NCBI GenBank assembly: GCA_002712335.1
Contig: PATI01000074.1
Coordinates: forward strand, 1-16,377
From: Rhodospirillaceae bacterium
GTDB taxonomy: Bacteria; Pseudomonadota; Alphaproteobacteria; MPNO01; UBA2964
DNA: 16,377 nt
Reading direction: 5' to 3'
Part shown: positions 1 to 6,398 of the stretch, piece after piece
Position numbering within the stretch: the first letter of the stretch is position 1
Layout: each line of letters begins with the position of its first letter
Notes under the pieces: model-generated
What the model was told of the DNA's origin: nothing
Seen by the model: the letters and a program-made list of their open reading frames with translations, nothing else
Database searches by the model: none
Translations under genes and position numbers: made by a program

Positions 1-324
1 ATTGAAAAAGCGGCGCAGGATGATTTTCATGGTGCGATCCAGGACGTTGTTACAGAATATTGTTGGGGTATGGGATGGGGTCGGGAAGGTGTACTCGATC
101 GAAAAACACGTTCTATGCTAGTTCTTGCAATGCTAACAGCGTTGGGGAAACCTAATGAATTAAAAGCCCATACGAGGGGGGCTCTAAGAAATGGTTGTAC
201 GGTAGAAGAAATCAGGGAGTTATTAATACATGCAACGGTGTACTGTGGAATACCCGCGGGCGTGGATGCATTTAGAAATGCTAAAGAAGCCATCGATGCA
301 TGGGAAGTGGAACAAGAAAACTAG
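1..324 (+). CDS. Carboxymuconolactone decarboxylase family protein (PcaC-like), 5' partial
   Basis: The reading frame is open from base 1 and ends at TAG 322-324, so 107 C-terminal residues are visible and the start lies off the window. The pattern is that of gamma-carboxymuconolactone decarboxylases: an EYCWG stretch, then a KTRSML helix, a block with conserved His and Arg before RGAL, NGCTVEEIRE, and a YCGIPAG segment near the end. Known members of this family decarboxylate 4-carboxymuconolactone in the protocatechuate branch of the beta-ketoadipate pathway. The redox-active CxxC of AhpD-type relatives is not seen, which favours the decarboxylase branch. It converges on the isomerase-family gene with only 5 bases between stop codons. 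Family assignment is firm. The exact substrate is inferred, since many family members near catabolic genes are uncharacterised. Confidence 0.88.
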   Translation: MEKAAQDDFHGAIQDVVTEYCWGMGWGREGVLDRKTRSMLVLAMLTALGKPNELKAHTRGALRNGCTVEEIRELLIHATVYCGIPAGVDAFRNAKEAIDAWEVEQEN

Positions 325-329
325 ATCAA

Positions 330-1055
330 TTAGTCGAATAGCCGGCCATATCCCTTTACCTCGCCTGGTATCCTAAGCAGGTGAAGCGCATGCCAGAATG
401 AGGCGGTATTACTGCTAATTACTGGTTTGCCGAGATTGTCTTCTAATTTTTGTATGACACTCGATGAACCAAAGTCTGTGCAACAAACGAGAACAGCCTC
501 TGAATTTTTGTTGTCTACAGACTTTACATGCTCATAAATCTCGTTGGGTGGTACGCGAGACAATTTCTGAATCTTTTCTAGTGTTCCACCTAAACCCAGT
601 CCTTTCACAGATAAAACCTCAAATCCATTACTTTCTAAAAATTTACGTTCTTTTTCATTGGTAGCATCGGTATAAGGGGTTGCCATAGAAATTCGTTTAA
701 CATCAAGCGAACGCAGAGCTTCAAGAATTGAACTTGCAGTTGAAATTGATGGTTTTCCAGACCTTTTTTCCATTGTTCTGATCAGTCGGTCTGCCGGGCA
801 TGCCATCGATCCAGAGGTACAGCCATATACGATAAGATCAGCGCCGGCAGTCGCTAAATCTTCGGAGGCGTCTCCTGCGTGTTCCAGCATTTCTTCAAAA
901 TTATCTTCTGCTGGATTTCCATGAAGAGGAACTCTGGTAAAGTGAACAGTAACTCCACTCGGTCTCATGTTATTGAATTCGATTTCATTGTTTGTATTGC
1001 TCACAGGAATTATAGTTCCAATGCGGGCGCGCCAACTTGCCGGACGCTTTTCCAT
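330..1055 (-). CDS. Maleate isomerase / arylmalonate decarboxylase family protein (Asp/Glu racemase superfamily)
   Basis: The protein has 241 residues, a normal length for this family, and should be cytosolic. Two cysteine motifs typical of the superfamily are visible: GCTSGS with Cys79 in the N-terminal half and CCTDF with Cys191/Cys192 in the C-terminal half. In maleate cis-trans isomerases such a cysteine pair faces the substrate. The stretch around residues 121-144 (ATPYTD, NEKERKFLESNGF) also matches maleate isomerase and EutA-like proteins better than glutamate racemases. The ATG start has AAAGGA about 9 bases upstream. The gene lies 22 bases after the PpiC-type isomerase gene on the same strand, so the two are probably co-transcribed. 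Possible activities are cis-trans isomerisation of a maleate-like diacid, decarboxylation or racemisation. Sequence alone does not separate these. Confidence 0.8.
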   Translation of the reverse strand: MEKRPASWRARIGTIIPVSNTNNEIEFNNMRPSGVTVHFTRVPLHGNPAEDNFEEMLEHAGDASEDLATAGADLIVYGCTSGSMACPADRLIRTMEKRSGKPSISTASSILEALRSLDVKRISMATPYTDATNEKERKFLESNGFEVLSVKGLGLGGTLEKIQKLSRVPPNEIYEHVKSVDNKNSEAVLVCCTDFGSSSVIQKLEDNLGKPVISSNTASFWHALHLLRIPGEVKGYGRLFD

Positions 1056-1077
1056 TTTTAGTTTCCTTTAATTTGAA

Positions 1078-1926
1078 CTATCGAATGGGTTTAATTTTAC
1101 TGACATCACCAAGCATTTCAATCTTCGCTCTAGATCTTAGGGCGTCAATTGATTGTTCAAAAATTTTGTCTAAAAGATTGTTTCGAATTTTTGATATGGC
1201 TTGGTCATAATTTTCGTTTCCAGCGCGGCGTTTCCCTTCTACTTTTATAACATGAAAACCAAACTGTGTTTTTACGGGTTTGAGAGTGAATTTTCCTATT
1301 TCAAGAGAAAATGCTGCCTTAGAAAAAGGAGGAACCATTTGTTCTTCACTAAAAAAACCAAGATCCCCACCATTCTTAGAGGAAGGACCAATTGACCTCT
1401 CCTTTGCGAGTTTTACAAAATTAATACCCTTTTTCAGTAGGGAAATAATTTTTATTGCTTCAGTCTTTGTTTTAACAAGAATATGTCGAGCACGAACTTG
1501 GACCCTCTTTGGTTGAAGAGCGATTGATTTTTGATATTCATCCCGAACTTTGGTTTCGGAGAGTTGATTTTTAATTATCTCGGACAAGTATGCTTCGTTG
1601 AGAACACTTCGTCGTGCAGCCGCAAAGTGTGCTTTTATAATTTTATTATTGTGTAGTCCCTTGTTAATTGCGGCTTCAGCGATAAGCCTTTGCTCTATTA
1701 TTCGGTCGATAAGTTTATCCCTAATTTTCTGGTATGAAATTTTTTTATATTGAGGTGGGAGCCTGTTGTAAAAAACTCTTATTTCCAATTCTGTGACCGG
1801 TGAACCATTAACCACGGCAATTACCTTATCTTTAGAGTTTTTTCCAAATTGCTCCTTTGAGGCAGCTTCAGACAACGGATGAATGGCTAGAGTAAGATAA
1901 AATGCTATTAAGATATAAGGTTTCAC
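1078..1926 (-). CDS. Secreted PpiC-type (parvulin) peptidyl-prolyl cis-trans isomerase, SurA/PrsA-like
   Basis: This 282-residue protein likely helps fold exported proteins in the periplasm. Residues 1-22 form a short basic-plus-hydrophobic signal peptide with a possible cleavage after SEA or SEAA; no lipobox cysteine is present. Residues 35-135 resemble the N-terminal chaperone helices of SurA-like proteins (VIAVVNGSPVTELEI). Residues 142-238 are the parvulin domain, recognisable by RARHILVK (His148), FVKLAKERSIGPSSKNGGDLG, PFSKAAF and FGFHVIKV. The start is GTG at 1924-1926, supported by AAAGGA about 9 bases upstream. A TATAAT box lies further upstream on the same strand. It is the first gene of a two-gene minus-strand unit with the isomerase-family gene, a pairing with no obvious functional logic. 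The domain call is firm; the client proteins are unknown. Confidence 0.88.
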   Translation of the reverse strand: MKPYILIAFYLTLAIHPLSEAASKEQFGKNSKDKVIAVVNGSPVTELEIRVFYNRLPPQYKKISYQKIRDKLIDRIIEQRLIAEAAINKGLHNNKIIKAHFAAARRSVLNEAYLSEIIKNQLSETKVRDEYQKSIALQPKRVQVRARHILVKTKTEAIKIISLLKKGINFVKLAKERSIGPSSKNGGDLGFFSEEQMVPPFSKAAFSLEIGKFTLKPVKTQFGFHVIKVEGKRRAGNENYDQAISKIRNNLLDKIFEQSIDALRSRAKIEMLGDVSKIKPIR

Positions 1927-1982
1927 AGGGCAATCCTTTAAAATTTGTGGGATGAAACGTAACAGTTTAGCACAATTGAAGC

Positions 1983-2012
1983 ATTATATGGTTTTCTAAA
2001 ATATTTGCTCAA
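1983..2012 (-). promoter_or_regulatory. Candidate sigma70 promoter for the ppiC-type gene
   Basis: On the minus strand TTGAGC (2007-2012) is followed after 18 bases by a perfect TATAAT (1983-1988). It lies about 57 bases before the GTG start of the prolyl isomerase gene. The -35 matches consensus at four of six positions. The assignment rests on motif and spacing only. Confidence 0.45.
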
Positions 2013-2062
2013 ATGTGTACAGGGGCTTGCGAAATGTTGAAACAAGTCATACGGTGCCGCGC

Positions 2063-2071
2063 TGCTATAAA
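2063..2071 (+). promoter_or_regulatory. Candidate extended -10 element for the ABC importer operon
   Basis: TGCTATAAA at 2063-2071 has the TGn extension of an extended -10 box and lies 31 bases before the chosen ATG of the binding-protein gene. The nearest TTGAAA (2037-2042) is 23 bases upstream, too far for a standard -35, so the extended -10 would have to compensate. It is a tentative call. Confidence 0.3.
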
Positions 2072-2089
2072 AAATTAACTAATTTTTTG

Positions 2090-2097
2090 AGGAGAGG
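2090..2097 (+). promoter_or_regulatory. Shine-Dalgarno sequence that fixes the binding-protein start
   Basis: AGGAGAGG at 2090-2097 precedes ATG 2102 at normal spacing. It favours this ATG over the in-frame GTG at 2015, which would put 29 mostly polar residues before the signal peptide. Confidence 0.8.
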
Positions 2098-2101
2098 TAT
2101 A

Positions 2102-3088
2102 ATGAAACATTCAATTTTATTCGCCTGTCTTTGCTGGGTGGTCTCCGTATTTGTTACGACCTCGGTAGACGCTGGCAAATTAAAAAAGGTGAAGATCACA
2201 GCCGCTCGAAATAGTATTCTGATGTTGTATTCCCACGGCCCAAAGGATGCTGGTATATTCAAAAAGCATGGGATCGATTTGGAAATCGACAATCGACCAT
2301 TTAAAGGTCACATGGCTGGACTTCCAGCAGGAGAGGTTCCCTGTACAACTTATGCCGGTACAGCCGCTATCGCCCGAATTAACAAAGGTTTAGAGTGGGT
2401 CATTGTTGGTGGCGGTCTCACAGTTATGCAAGAAGTCTTTGTTCTTAAGTCGTCTCCTTTTAAGACGATTACCGATTTGAAGGGTAAGAAGTTTGCAAGC
2501 TGGTCCACAGGCGCTGGAGCTTTCAAGGCGATGCGTGCTACGGTGATTGACGGTTATGGGTTTGATGTCCTGAAGGATACTGAATTCGTACAAGCTGCTC
2601 CTCCAGCGCTATTAAAGATGTTGGATCGAGGACAAATTGACTCGATGTTTAATATCAGTTCCTTGACTATTGCAGCAGCGGCCCAACCAGAAAAATATCG
2701 TTCAGTTTATGCTCCGAATGATTATTGGAAGAAGAAGACCGGACAGGCAATTCTTTGGTCAGCTCCGTTGGTTTGCTGGAAAAAATGGGTTGATGCAGAC
2801 AGAGCTCGTGCAACTGCTTTCGTTAAAGCTTTTACTGAAGGGTATAAATGGCTTCGAAAGCCTGAAAATTTAAAAAAAGCGGTTAAAAAATATGGTAAAT
2901 TAGCTGCTGTAAAAAATGAAGCACAAGCTAAAACCTACGAGAGTTGGTTAAAACAAGGGAAGATGTTAATCACTGATTGGAACGAAGAAACGCGTGACAA
3001 GCAGTGGCAATTTCTTCATATGGCTAAGAAACATGGTATTCTTAAGAAGATACCACCTAAAGAGAAATACGGCTTAATTTTAAAATAA
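2102..3088 (+). CDS. ABC transporter periplasmic substrate-binding protein, TauA/SsuA/NMT1 type
   Basis: This 328-residue protein would capture the substrate in the periplasm and deliver it to the permeases encoded downstream. It begins with a classical signal peptide (MKHSILFACLCWVVSVFVTTS, cleavage probably after VDA near residue 24). The mature part has the two-lobe pattern of the NMT1/SsuA family: KVKITAARNSILMLYSHGPKDAGIFKKHGIDLEI, then a small-residue stretch with TYAGTAAIARINKG, DLKGKKFASWSTGAGAF in the second lobe, and a helical C-terminus rich in lysine. No lipobox is seen. The start chosen is the ATG with AGGAGAGG just upstream. This family binds sulfonates, pyrimidine precursors, aromatic acids such as phthalates, and other small acids. 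The ligand cannot be read from sequence. The neighbouring dioxygenase operon makes an aromatic or heterocyclic acid a reasonable guess. Confidence 0.85.
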   Translation: MKHSILFACLCWVVSVFVTTSVDAGKLKKVKITAARNSILMLYSHGPKDAGIFKKHGIDLEIDNRPFKGHMAGLPAGEVPCTTYAGTAAIARINKGLEWVIVGGGLTVMQEVFVLKSSPFKTITDLKGKKFASWSTGAGAFKAMRATVIDGYGFDVLKDTEFVQAAPPALLKMLDRGQIDSMFNISSLTIAAAAQPEKYRSVYAPNDYWKKKTGQAILWSAPLVCWKKWVDADRARATAFVKAFTEGYKWLRKPENLKKAVKKYGKLAAVKNEAQAKTYESWLKQGKMLITDWNEETRDKQWQFLHMAKKHGILKKIPPKEKYGLILK

Positions 3089-3126
3089 GCTATAACTTGT
3101 TGAAACAGATAGTTGGGTAAGACGCA

Positions 3127-3897
3127 GTGAAGTCATTAAATATTAAGCCTGGATTGATACCAGGTATTGTAACAATTGTCGCTAGTTTGGTTTTGTGGCA
3201 GGTGGCTTCCCTATTTTTTATTCCAGTGTTCTTGCCGGGTCCTGTATACCTGATTGATTTGATCATTGAGGTCTACAGTGATCCGGCATCTTACTCTGTA
3301 ATTTGGATGACCCTCACAAGAATTTTTAATGGACTTGTTCTCTGTATGTTAATCGGAACGGCTATTGGCCTCTTGATGGGGATCAGGAAAAATTTTGAAT
3401 CCTTCATGGATAGCTGGATCATGGTGTTGCTCACATTTCCCGCTATATGTTGGGCGTTTTTATCCGTTCTTTGGTTTGGTCTATCTGAATGGGCGCCAAT
3501 GCTAACCGTCGTGTTGATAGTCTTTCCTTTTGTTTCCATGAACATCTGGGAAGGCACCAAAGCGCTTGAGAAAGAGCTCGTTGACATGGCGACTGTGTAT
3601 AGAGCTGATAAATGGATGATGCTAAGGAAGGTCCTAATTCCGCAGCTTATGCCCTATATTTTTTCGGCCATGCGTATCGCGCTTTCTTTATCTTGGAAGA
3701 TTGTACTTGTGGGTGAAGCCTTTGGCGTAAGTAGTGGGGTCGGACAGAAACTTATTTATTGGTTTGAAGAAACAAGGGTAGACATGATGCTCACGTGGGG
3801 TTTGAGTTTCATGGTGCTCATGGTTGTAATAGAACTTTTAGTGTTCCGTTTGTGGGAACGGCATACATTCGCTTGGAGACATCAAATTGCCAACTGA
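3127..3897 (+). CDS. ABC transporter permease 1, SsuC/TauC type
   Basis: This 256-residue inner-membrane protein has about six hydrophobic segments. Its BPD_transp_1-type cytoplasmic EAA loop lies at about residues 141-180 (GTKALEKELVDMATVYRADKWMML, then PQLMPYIFSAMR), where it would dock with the ATPase. The length is usual for SsuC/TauC permeases. The start is GTG at 3127 with only a weak purine-rich ribosome site (GGGTAAG) before it, 38 bases after the binding-protein gene. The 3' end overlaps the ATPase gene by 11 bases, so translation of the two is probably coupled. A second, clearly different permease follows the ATPase. The two may form a heterodimeric channel, whereas SsuC-type channels are usually encoded by one permease gene. 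Confidence 0.88.
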   Translation: MKSLNIKPGLIPGIVTIVASLVLWQVASLFFIPVFLPGPVYLIDLIIEVYSDPASYSVIWMTLTRIFNGLVLCMLIGTAIGLLMGIRKNFESFMDSWIMVLLTFPAICWAFLSVLWFGLSEWAPMLTVVLIVFPFVSMNIWEGTKALEKELVDMATVYRADKWMMLRKVLIPQLMPYIFSAMRIALSLSWKIVLVGEAFGVSSGVGQKLIYWFEETRVDMMLTWGLSFMVLMVVIELLVFRLWERHTFAWRHQIAN

Positions 3898-4705
3898 TCA
3901 AAAACCTAATGGGCGCGGTGACACCGTCGTTGACGTTAAAAATCTGACTAAAAAATTCCCAGATCCAATGACTGGTGAGGAATTTGTAGTTCTGGACTCA
4001 ATTAGTTTGGACGTAAAAAAAGGTAAATTTGCAAGTATTGTCGGACCTTCTGGTTGCGGTAAGTCGACCCTGCTCAACATCATCGCTGGAATCGAGACAC
4101 ATGATCCATCAGATGGCGGCACACTGGATGTTTATTCTGATTCCGGCGCGACAGTGCCGCGGGTTGGGTATGTATTTCAAAATGCGCGTCTACTAAATTG
4201 GCTTACAGTGGAAGATAACATGACCTTTGCTCTGGAGTCGCAGGAAATTCCTAAGGATTTATGGAAAGAGAGAGTGGATAAATATCTCGAGATGGTAGGG
4301 TTAGAAGGTCAGCAAAAAAACTATCCCCTTAATCTCTCAGGAGGAATGCAGCAACGTGTAGCAATCGCGCGGGCTCTGGCTATAGAACCGGATATACTGT
4401 TAATGGACGAGCCATTTAGTCACTTGGATGAGATTACTGCAAGGAAGATGCGTTTTGATTTAATGGAAATCTTGATGCGCGCTAACCCCACTATTTTATT
4501 TATAACTCATGATCTGGGTGAGGCGGTATTTCTTGCTGATAATATTTATATGATGAGCACTAAACCCGCCAGAATCTTTAAGCAAATAAATGTCGAAGTG
4601 CCCCGTCCGAGAAAACCGGAGGACCCAAAAATCTTTGATCTAGAAAAAGAACTCGTCAGAGAATTCTTTAGTGTCTTGGATGCTCAAAATTTAGAGGACG
4701 GCTAA
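3887..4705 (+). CDS. ABC transporter ATP-binding protein, SsuB/TauB type
   Basis: This 272-residue cytoplasmic ATPase powers the importer. All nucleotide-binding motifs are present: Walker A GPSGCGKST at 53-61, Q-loop Gln98, signature LSGGMQQR at 150-157, Walker B ILLMDEPF at 170-177, D-loop SHLD at 178-181, and H-loop His208. The RLLNWLTVEDN segment after the Q-loop is typical of the nitrate/taurine/sulfonate importer class. The start is TTG at 3887, overlapping the permease stop by 11 bases, with GGAG at 3875-3878 at good spacing. The next in-frame Met (residue 28) would cut into the first strand region. The stop codon TAA is followed directly by the ATG of permease 2, so all four transporter genes form one tightly coupled operon. 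Confidence 0.92.
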   Translation: MPTDQKPNGRGDTVVDVKNLTKKFPDPMTGEEFVVLDSISLDVKKGKFASIVGPSGCGKSTLLNIIAGIETHDPSDGGTLDVYSDSGATVPRVGYVFQNARLLNWLTVEDNMTFALESQEIPKDLWKERVDKYLEMVGLEGQQKNYPLNLSGGMQQRVAIARALAIEPDILLMDEPFSHLDEITARKMRFDLMEILMRANPTILFITHDLGEAVFLADNIYMMSTKPARIFKQINVEVPRPRKPEDPKIFDLEKELVREFFSVLDAQNLEDG

Positions 4706-5494
4706 ATGTCAGAAAAAGCGACAGCCGTTTCGATTAGAGTTGGTTCGATATTTGTACTAATTGCCATTTGGTATCTTGCATCTACATTAATGGCCGATGC
4801 AGAGGTTTTACCCGGACCGTTAGCTATAGCTTATGCCATATGGGGTGTTTTGGCTGAGCCTGGCCCTGAAGGAAATTCAGCATATTTTCATATGGGAATT
4901 ACACTTGGGCGGACATTCATAACCTTTGGAGTGGCAATGCTGTTGGGCATTGCCATTGGTTTGGCAATGGGCTTACGCAAGACGATAGAGTATTCAATGA
5001 TGTCTTTAATCCCGCTGGCCTTGACTATGCCCACTATTCTTATGGTTTTTTTGGCCGTTATGTGGTTTGGCTTTAACGAAATTGGAAGCTTGGTTGCTGT
5101 TGTCGGTGTTGTTACACCTTATGTAGCCGTCAATATTTTTCAGGGTGCACAGGCGATGGATAAGTCTGTAATCGATATGGCGAAGGTATTTAGAGCCGAT
5201 AAGAGAATGTTAATTCGTAAAGTTTACGTACCTCAGTTACTACCTTACATTTTTTCTGCTTTTCGTTTTTCTTTTGGCATGACTTGGAAAATTGTAGCGT
5301 TGGCGGAAACCTTTGGAATTAAATATGGCATCGGGTACATGTTCTTTTTCTGGTTTGAACAGTTTAATATGGAACTCGTTTTGGCTTGGATCATTATGTT
5401 TGTAATTTTAATGCTTATTCTTGAACATGGTGTATTTGCCCGACTCGAACATGCTGCATTCAAATGGCGCCCGGCAAATAAACTTCAAACCTAG
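4706..5494 (+). CDS. ABC transporter permease 2, SsuC/TauC type
   Basis: This 262-residue inner-membrane protein is a homologue of permease 1 but clearly diverged from it. Its EAA loop (GAQAMDKSVIDMAKVFRADKRMLIRK, then PQLLPYIFSAFR) aligns directly with that of permease 1, and TWKIVALAETFG parallels SWKIVLVGEAFG. About six hydrophobic segments surround the loop. The ATG follows the ATPase stop codon with no gap, and a GAGG sits inside the end of the ATPase gene, so expression is coupled. It is the last gene of the importer operon; two hairpins follow. Presence of two permeases around one ATPase suggests a heterodimeric membrane channel, an inference from gene order and divergence. Confidence 0.88.
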   Translation: MSEKATAVSIRVGSIFVLIAIWYLASTLMADAEVLPGPLAIAYAIWGVLAEPGPEGNSAYFHMGITLGRTFITFGVAMLLGIAIGLAMGLRKTIEYSMMSLIPLALTMPTILMVFLAVMWFGFNEIGSLVAVVGVVTPYVAVNIFQGAQAMDKSVIDMAKVFRADKRMLIRKVYVPQLLPYIFSAFRFSFGMTWKIVALAETFGIKYGIGYMFFFWFEQFNMELVLAWIIMFVILMLILEHGVFARLEHAAFKWRPANKLQT

Positions 5495-5502
5495 CTTAGT
5501 AA

Positions 5503-5527
5503 ATTTTGAGATAAATAAACTCAAAAT
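5503..5527. terminator. Hairpin 1 in the convergent intergenic region
   Basis: A perfect 8-bp inverted repeat, ATTTTGAG (5503-5510) and CTCAAAAT (5520-5527), has a 9-base loop just after permease 2. It is AT-rich and flanked by A/T runs, as expected for a terminator usable from either strand. Confidence 0.45.
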
Positions 5528-5550
5528 GCTATTTTTCATTAAAATAGCTT
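5528..5550. terminator. Hairpin 2 in the convergent intergenic region, probably bidirectional
   Basis: A perfect 8-bp stem, GCTATTTT (5528-5535) and AAAATAGC (5541-5548), has a 5-base loop and abuts the first hairpin. It lies between the end of the importer operon and the convergent end of the two-domain protein gene, the place where a shared terminator is expected. Confidence 0.5.
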
Positions 5551-5567
5551 TAGGTCTGAAATCTTTT

Positions 5568-6212
5568 TCAAATTGCCTTGTAAAGTTGGCTACTTCCCCG
5601 AAACCATGGCTCTTGTTCAAGATTTAAGCGCGTCTTAGAATTTCGACTATTTTCAAACTCAGGAGAAGAAAAGGCGGTTTTACTATCGGATATATAATGA
5701 AGAGCTAAATGAGACCAAGGTTGAGGTTCACCCTCTATAACCTCAAATCGACGCACAGCCCGCCAGTTAACGCATCCCATAAGGGTTGGCGTGTATTCTC
5801 GGTCATACCACTGATTAAATTCATCAACCTTATTATCTGGAACACTAAAAAATTCAGTGAATATAAATGTTTCATCTAATGGATTACTATCGCCATTTTC
5901 TGATCTCGTATCCGAAATTTCATTGGCAACATAACGGCTGTAATTTTCAACATTTGATAGCATCCAAGCGGTTTTAGCGTTGGGCTGTGCTCGGACTTTT
6001 TGATAATCGCTATTACTGAGAACATTCTCAGAAGTAATCTCGTATATAGCAAGGTATGTTGGTCGATCGGGGTCCCGATACCTTCGGGCACTTATAAAAC
6101 CTTCCACGTTAGTCCTTTGAGGAATGTGATTTGTATCGTACCAATGATTAAAATCGTCTTCCCATTCCAAATCGGGGGACATTTCAGTATATAATATCGT
6201 GGCGCCCTTCAA
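5568..6212 (-). CDS. Duplicated alpha/beta-barrel (EthD/ABM-like) protein of unknown function
   Basis: The protein has 214 residues in two similar halves. The first starts with TILYTEMSPDLEWEDDFNHWYDTNHIP and the second with FIFTEFFSVPDNKVDEFNQWYDREYTP. Each continues with an ARRY or VRRF strand and an AIYEI or ALHYI strand, the layout of ferredoxin-like dimeric alpha/beta-barrel domains such as EthD. Trp-Tyr-Asp recurs at residues 24-26 and 135-137. His29 of the first half corresponds to Tyr140 in the second. I chose TTG at 6212 because AAGGGAGG lies 5 bases upstream and the domain begins right after it. A longer form from TTG 6266 has no ribosome site. It is divergent from the dioxygenase operon and may act on, or protect against, a pathway intermediate. 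No specific reaction can be assigned. Confidence 0.72.
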   Translation of the reverse strand: MKGATILYTEMSPDLEWEDDFNHWYDTNHIPQRTNVEGFISARRYRDPDRPTYLAIYEITSENVLSNSDYQKVRAQPNAKTAWMLSNVENYSRYVANEISDTRSENGDSNPLDETFIFTEFFSVPDNKVDEFNQWYDREYTPTLMGCVNWRAVRRFEVIEGEPQPWSHLALHYISDSKTAFSSPEFENSRNSKTRLNLEQEPWFRGSSQLYKAI

Positions 6213-6217
6213 CGCCG

Positions 6218-6225
6218 CCTCCCTT
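6218..6225 (-). promoter_or_regulatory. Shine-Dalgarno sequence that decides a TTG start
   Basis: On the minus strand AAGGGAGG ends 5 bases before the TTG at 6212. It is the strongest ribosome site near this gene and places the start 18 codons inside the longest possible frame. Confidence 0.7.
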
Positions 6226-6398
6226 GTATTTATTTTGTTGATTAAATTTTCATAATATTGTCCCAATTAATTTTATTTGAAAAGAGCAAAATTTGAATAA
6301 ATGGAAAACGCAGTTTTTCATAGAAGTGAAAGCACTTTATTTGTTTAATTTTGAAAAATCTGACATACCTAATAAAAGCTAGAGATAAAGGTAAAAAT
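6226..6398. promoter_or_regulatory. Divergent AT-rich control region of the dioxygenase operon, with one small palindrome
   Basis: This stretch separates the divergent two-domain gene from the dioxygenase operon and should hold promoters for both. It is very AT-rich. I see no -35/-10 pair with standard spacing that stands out. A perfect inverted repeat, AAGTG-AAAG-CACTT, lies at 6324-6337, about 60 bases before the dioxygenase ATG, and could be an operator half-site pair. The AAAGG at 6387-6391, 7 bases before ATG 6399, supports that start over the in-frame TTG at 6351. No regulator gene for the catabolic operon is found in the window. Confidence 0.35.

Noticed and set aside
464..1061. Open frames on the plus strand across the isomerase-family gene
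   Set aside because: They are short, match no family pattern, and lie antisense to a gene with clear motifs.
2015..2101. Longer N-terminus of the binding protein from GTG 2015
   Set aside because: It would place 29 mostly polar residues before a clear signal peptide, and the good AGGAGAGG site belongs to ATG 2102.
6213..6266. Longer N-terminus of the barrel protein from TTG 6266
   Set aside because: No ribosome-binding site is near it, while TTG 6212 has AAGGGAGG and sits right before the first strand of the domain.
6351..6398. Dioxygenase alpha subunit starting at TTG 6351
   Set aside because: There is no Shine-Dalgarno sequence before it; ATG 6399 has AAAGG at good spacing and matches where the conserved part of the family begins.
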